DNA of 64,000 bases from an uncultured Anaerobiospirillum sp. Its GTDB lineage: Bacteria > Pseudomonadota > Gammaproteobacteria > Enterobacterales > Succinivibrionaceae. The position numbers and the translations under genes are program-made. Below, in pieces: positions 60,695 through 64,000 of this stretch. The notes beneath the pieces are model-generated. The model was not told the origin of the DNA. It was given only the letters and a program-made list of their open reading frames with translations, and ran no database searches. The stretch is taken from assembly GCA_944389615.1 (NCBI GenBank), contig CALXNA010000019.1, positions 1 to 64,000 of the forward strand, given 5' to 3'. Numbering within the stretch: position 1 is the stretch's first letter; each line of letters starts with the position of its first letter.

Positions 60695-62381
60695 GGTTTG
60701 AGTGCCAAAAGTCAAAGAAGTTAAACCAATCGTAGGGGTGGCTCAGCGCGTGTTCTTGTAGCAAGTGGGCAAAGTCCTGCGCCAAGGCCGCAATGTATTC
60801 AGCCCGTGCGGCGCGCGCGACTTTGGCCGCTGGGCGCAGCTCATGGGCGTAGATCACGCGGCGCTCGCCTTCGCGCAGAGCAAAGAGCGCCATCACTGGG
60901 CATTGCAGCAGCGCCGCTAAGATAAAGGGCCCTTGCGCCAGCGGCGCCGGACGCCCCATAAAGTCGACCGTGACGGTGCGCGCGGTGGCCGAGTTGGCGC
61001 TTGGCACCGCGAGCCGGTCGGCGGCAATGGCGATGAGCTCGCCACGCTCGAGGCGCTCTTTGAGGTCGATCATGAGCTCGGGCCCAAAGTCCTTGAGCGC
61101 AAGCAAGTTAAGCGCGCTCTCCGGGGCAAAGGTCTTCATGATGGCAGCAAAGCGCTGGGCATTGTCATGGAACACGAGCGCCGTGACCGGGCGGATCTTG
61201 CCTGTCGCGACTAATGCTCGGCACAGCTCGATATCGCCCAAATGCGAGACCAAGAGCAAGCGCCCTTCCCCTTGCGGGAAGTTCAGCACCTGTTCGCTGC
61301 CGCGGGCAAAGACCGCTTGCTGCCCCAGCTTGATATCGCCTTGCCATGAGGCGACCTTATCGAGCAAGGTCAGCCCAAAGTTATAGAAGTGGGTAAAGAC
61401 CGACGGGTCGCGCAGATCGGTCATACCCGAGGCGCGCCGGAACGTGCGTACCTGCTTAAGAAACTGCGCCGAGGCCGCCCGCTGCTGCTTGGCGGTCAGA
61501 TAAAACACCGCAATGACCGGATAGAGCAAGAGTTTAAAGGCGCGCAGCCCTAAGATCTTATACGTCCAGACCATGAGGCGCATGCCGAGGAGCCCAGCGC
61601 GCTCCGGCTCCTGCGCCCAGTGCGCCGCGCCAGCTCCGGCTGCGCTGCTCGGCTGTGACGGGCGGCGGAAGGGCGCGCTGATGAGGCGCAGCAGGCCTTG
61701 GGTCACAAGGCGCGTGTGCATCAGGGAAATCTTGACGTTGTCCGCGAACATGCGGAAGTTGGAGTGGCCATCTTGCGGGTAGATCACCTTGACCGGGACA
61801 AAGCGTACCGGATGGCCCTGCCAATAGAGGCGCACCATGATCTCGGTGTCATAGTCCATATAGTGCCCGCTGTGGCGCGATAAGGCCAAGCTGTCAGCGA
61901 CCGGGTAGATGCGCAGGCCGCACATGCTGTCCTTGAGGTCACAGGACAGAGTCTCGACGTAGACCCAAAAGTGGGTGATGTAGCGTCCGATCTTACGCCC
62001 GGTCGGGATCGAGTCGTCGTATTGCGGCAGCCCGGAGATCAAGGCCGTAGGCTCCTTTTTAGAAAGCTCCAGCATCTGCGGCACGGCGCTGATGTCGTGC
62101 TGGCCGTCGGCATCGATCTGCAGGGCATGGCTCCAGCCCTGCTCCTCAGCATAGGCAAGACCCGTAACCATGGCTACGCCCTTGCCTTGGTTGTGCTCAT
62201 GGCGCAGAAGCTTGACCTCAGGATAGGGCGCAAGCGCCTGCGCGATTAAGGCTTGCTCATGCTCATCATTGCCATCATCGACCACGACGATGGGCAGCTT
62301 CAAGGGCTGCAGCTGCTCAAGCACCGCGCCTAAGGCCGTGCCATGGCGGTAGCAGGGGATGATGATGCCGTAGGTGCTCAT
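60687..62381 (-). CDS. apeJ: Fused glycosyltransferase-2 / lysophospholipid acyltransferase ApeJ-like
   Basis: 564 residues from the ATG at 62381, overlapping the apeI stop as ATGA. The N-terminal GT2 domain (1-~230) shows YGIIIPCYRHGTALGAVLEQ, VVVDDGNDEHE and LQIDADGQHD (DxD). A link of ~60 residues includes a Pro/Ala-rich insert. The C-terminal part (~300-560) is a LpxL/HtrB-like lauroyl acyltransferase, recognisable in VSHLGDIELCRALV and LIAIAADRLAV (HxxxxD/E-like core). The fusion is typical of APE clusters and probably attaches the polyene to a sugar-lipid anchor. Confidence 0.85.
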   Translation of the reverse strand: MSTYGIIIPCYRHGTALGAVLEQLQPLKLPIVVVDDGNDEHEQALIAQALAPYPEVKLLRHEHNQGKGVAMVTGLAYAEEQGWSHALQIDADGQHDISAVPQMLELSKKEPTALISGLPQYDDSIPTGRKIGRYITHFWVYVETLSCDLKDSMCGLRIYPVADSLALSRHSGHYMDYDTEIMVRLYWQGHPVRFVPVKVIYPQDGHSNFRMFADNVKISLMHTRLVTQGLLRLISAPFRRPSQPSSAAGAGAAHWAQEPERAGLLGMRLMVWTYKILGLRAFKLLLYPVIAVFYLTAKQQRAASAQFLKQVRTFRRASGMTDLRDPSVFTHFYNFGLTLLDKVASWQGDIKLGQQAVFARGSEQVLNFPQGEGRLLLVSHLGDIELCRALVATGKIRPVTALVFHDNAQRFAAIMKTFAPESALNLLALKDFGPELMIDLKERLERGELIAIAADRLAVPSANSATARTVTVDFMGRPAPLAQGPFILAALLQCPVMALFALREGERRVIYAHELRPAAKVARAARAEYIAALAQDFAHLLQEHALSHPYDWFNFFDFWHSNHG

Positions 62382-62752
62382 AACTGTTCCTTGACCAAGG
62401 TCAGCGTGCCACTGGAGGTGACGCACTCACTGTCTGGGGTGATTTTGTAATAGGTAAAGCTGAGCTTGAGGCTCTCGCGCTTGAGGTGCAGCTCCAGCTT
62501 GACCTGATCGCCCGGGCGCAGCAGGTTGGTGAATTTGATGGCAGGCGCGCCGCAGCATTGCAAGCTCGGGTCGAGTGCATGGACGCAGTCCATCAAGAGC
62601 TTCAGTTGCGCCACGGCCGGGAGGATCTGATGCTGCGGAAAGTGGCCCTGAAAGTAGAGCAGCTGCGGCTCCAAGCAAAAGGTAAAGGTCGCGCTGCCGG
62701 TGCGCTCCCAGTCGTTGTGGACTAAGGTCAAGGCTACGGTTGTGGGCTGCAT
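62378..62752 (-). CDS. apeI: 3-hydroxyacyl-ACP dehydratase ApeI-like
   Basis: 124 residues, hotdog fold. The FabA/FabZ-type motif is YFQGHFPQHQILPAVAQLKL, with the His in GHFP as in FabZ. An LxPGD segment (NLLRPGDQVKLELHLKRES) follows. It overlaps the apeH 3' end by ~19 bp and the apeJ start by ATGA. It dehydrates 3-hydroxyacyl-ACP intermediates in polyene synthesis. Confidence 0.85.
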   Translation of the reverse strand: MQPTTVALTLVHNDWERTGSATFTFCLEPQLLYFQGHFPQHQILPAVAQLKLLMDCVHALDPSLQCCGAPAIKFTNLLRPGDQVKLELHLKRESLKLSFTYYKITPDSECVTSSGTLTLVKEQL

Positions 62753-64000
62753 GACTCTCTCCCCTGTGATCTGACATGACTGCGGTCATTGTAAGAGGGC
62801 TCAGCCTTGGTCGCAAACAGCTCCGCTAACGCGCGGCTGTCGCGTTTGCCCAGCGCCGTTTCGGGCAGAGCAGGCACTTTGAGCACAATGCGCGGCAGGG
62901 CATAAGGCTCAAGTACTGCAGCAAGGTTCCGGCGCAGCGCCACGTATTCCGCGCCCGTAATGGGCGTGGGCGCAGTGACCTCCTCACTGACCACGGCCGC
63001 GCCAATCAGATCGCGCCCGCCGCGCGTTACCACTAAGGCCGCCGCCGCGCTGATGCCGGGCAGCTCAGTGAGCGCCGCTTCAATCGCGCTTAAGGACACG
63101 CGCTTTTCCTCGATCTTGACGATACGATCGCTGCGCCCTAAGAGCCGAATCGTACGAGCGGAAACCAGCTCGATCTTGTCATCTAAGGTCAGCGCCGTGG
63201 CGACATGGCCCGAACGCAAGCTAACCTTTGGGCCTATCTCCATCGAGACATCAGAGAACAGGGTAAAGGGCTCCTCGTCGCTCAGCGCCGCGCGGTGGGC
63301 CATCACCCCGGCCTCGGTGCTGCCGTAGATCTCAGTTGGGGTGAGGCCACACCATGCGTGCAGCTGCTGGCGTGTGCTTAATGCCAGCGGGCCACCGGCT
63401 GAGACGATCGCCGTAAGCTTGGGCGCGGGCAGCGTGAAATCAAGGCGCTTGAGGAAGGCCGGGGACGAAATCAAGAGATAGCGCCCGGCGGTGCGGGCAG
63501 CAAGCTCCTCGCTGTAGTGGATCTGCGGCAAGTGCAGCGGCGTCTTAGTGCTCAGCGGCAAGAAGACGCTAAAGGTCAGACCATACATATGGTAAGGGAA
63601 TACCGTGGTCAAGAGCGTGCTCTGCTGCAGCTGCGGCCCCAAAAAGGCTGCAAGCAGCCGCGCCTCGGCCTCCATTTCCCCCACGGTCTTGACGACCGCC
63701 TTAGGCGTCCCGGTACTGCCGGAGGTAAAGAGCTCAAAGCAGGCCGAGGAAGGGATGGCGTTGAGGGCGAACCAAGTCTCTGCGCTCTCGACGGCACTGG
63801 CCTGCTCCAGCGTGAGTACAGGGCGGGCGCAGCTTAGCGCCGGGAGGTCGGTGATGACAGCATCAAAGAGCGTAGTTTGGCTTGCCACCAAGCTGGCGTT
63901 ATGGTGCCCTAAGATCACTGGGCGCCGTCCTAAGCTTAAGACCGCAAGGAAGGCTAAGGTAAAGCTATAGGGCGAGATCAGCACCAAGGCCACGCGCTGT
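62734..64000 (-). CDS. apeH: Acyl/aryl-ACP ligase ApeH-like (AMP-forming), 5' end beyond the window
   Basis: The C-terminal ~420 residues of an ANL-superfamily enzyme. The phosphate-binding motif is FTSGSTGTPKAVVKT. TEIYGSTEAGVMAHR is the A5-type motif, and LLGRSDRIVKIEEKRVSLSA the hinge/A8 region. The frame is open to the window end, so the start lies outside. In the APE pathway this ligase loads the aryl starter (such as 4-hydroxybenzoate) onto the carrier protein. It is the first in-window gene of the operon; the ACP genes (apeE/apeF) and the remaining upstream genes should lie beyond 64 kb. Confidence 0.88.
   Translation of the reverse strand, partial: QRVALVLISPYSFTLAFLAVLSLGRRPVILGHHNASLVASQTTLFDAVITDLPALSCARPVLTLEQASAVESAETWFALNAIPSSACFELFTSGSTGTPKAVVKTVGEMEAEARLLAAFLGPQLQQSTLLTTVFPYHMYGLTFSVFLPLSTKTPLHLPQIHYSEELAARTAGRYLLISSPAFLKRLDFTLPAPKLTAIVSAGGPLALSTRQQLHAWCGLTPTEIYGSTEAGVMAHRAALSDEEPFTLFSDVSMEIGPKVSLRSGHVATALTLDDKIELVSARTIRLLGRSDRIVKIEEKRVSLSAIEAALTELPGISAAAALVVTRGGRDLIGAAVVSEEVTAPTPITGAEYVALRRNLAAVLEPYALPRIVLKVPALPETALGKRDSRALAELFATKAEPSYNDRSHVRSQGRESCSPQP

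Overview
The window reads as chromosome of a GC-rich gammaproteobacterium. The evidence is conserved gene order (miaB-ybeZ-ybeY-ybeX-lnt next to a tRNA-Gln/Met cluster; grpE, dnaK-dnaJ-greA; yhbY/rlmE-ftsH; bamE; ppk) and an aryl polyene (APE) locus in the usual gammaproteobacterial order. An anaerobe of the Aeromonadales/Succinivibrionaceae type would fit the set of BOF proteins, AAA-ATPase/PD-(D/E)XK genes and a YdiJ-type dehydrogenase, but that placement is inference.

Layout. 1-5 kb: a large Ala/Gln-rich protein running off the left edge and built partly from a 43-residue tandem repeat, with a divergent exported protein of unknown function. 5-8 kb: a Panacea-like (SocA/DUF4065) gene and a 641-residue unknown. 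8-22 kb: the miaB-ybeZ-ybeY-ybeX-lnt cluster on the minus strand, interrupted twice. Between lnt and ybeX sit an unknown two-domain protein, a DUF4156 lipoprotein and a tandem-ABM lipoprotein. Between ybeX and ybeY sit an EcoRI-type adenine methyltransferase and a frameshifted AAA-ATPase/PD-(D/E)XK gene. The latter is flanked by about 200-bp direct duplications of the ends of its two neighbours. 22-28 kb: four BOF (bacterial OB-fold) genes, a Tyr/His/Arg-rich exported protein, a frameshifted lipoprotein, a coiled-coil membrane protein and three tRNAs behind a consensus sigma70 promoter. 28-39 kb: YdiJ-like FAD/Fe-S dehydrogenase, ICMT-family methyltransferase, TPR-SUFU protein, rmuC, ppk and a lipoprotein. 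39-46 kb: bamE, grpE, dnaK, dnaJ, greA and a probable 7(1) septoil-knot protein. grpE and dnaK each have a near-perfect sigma32 promoter, and greA has a leader promoter/terminator resembling the E. coli GraL arrangement. 46-49.5 kb: a second AAA-ATPase/PD-(D/E)XK gene inside an array of about 255-bp direct repeats. 49.5-53 kb: yhbY, rlmE, ftsH. 53-64 kb: the APE export and elongation operon apeH-apeR, with apeH cut by the right edge.

Two themes stand out. First, both AAA-ATPase/PD-(D/E)XK genes lie inside otherwise conserved housekeeping clusters and both sit between direct repeats, which suggests a shared way of moving or being duplicated. Second, short tandem repeats are frequent in coding tails and intergenic DNA, including an array that re-copies the last codons and stop of the preceding gene.
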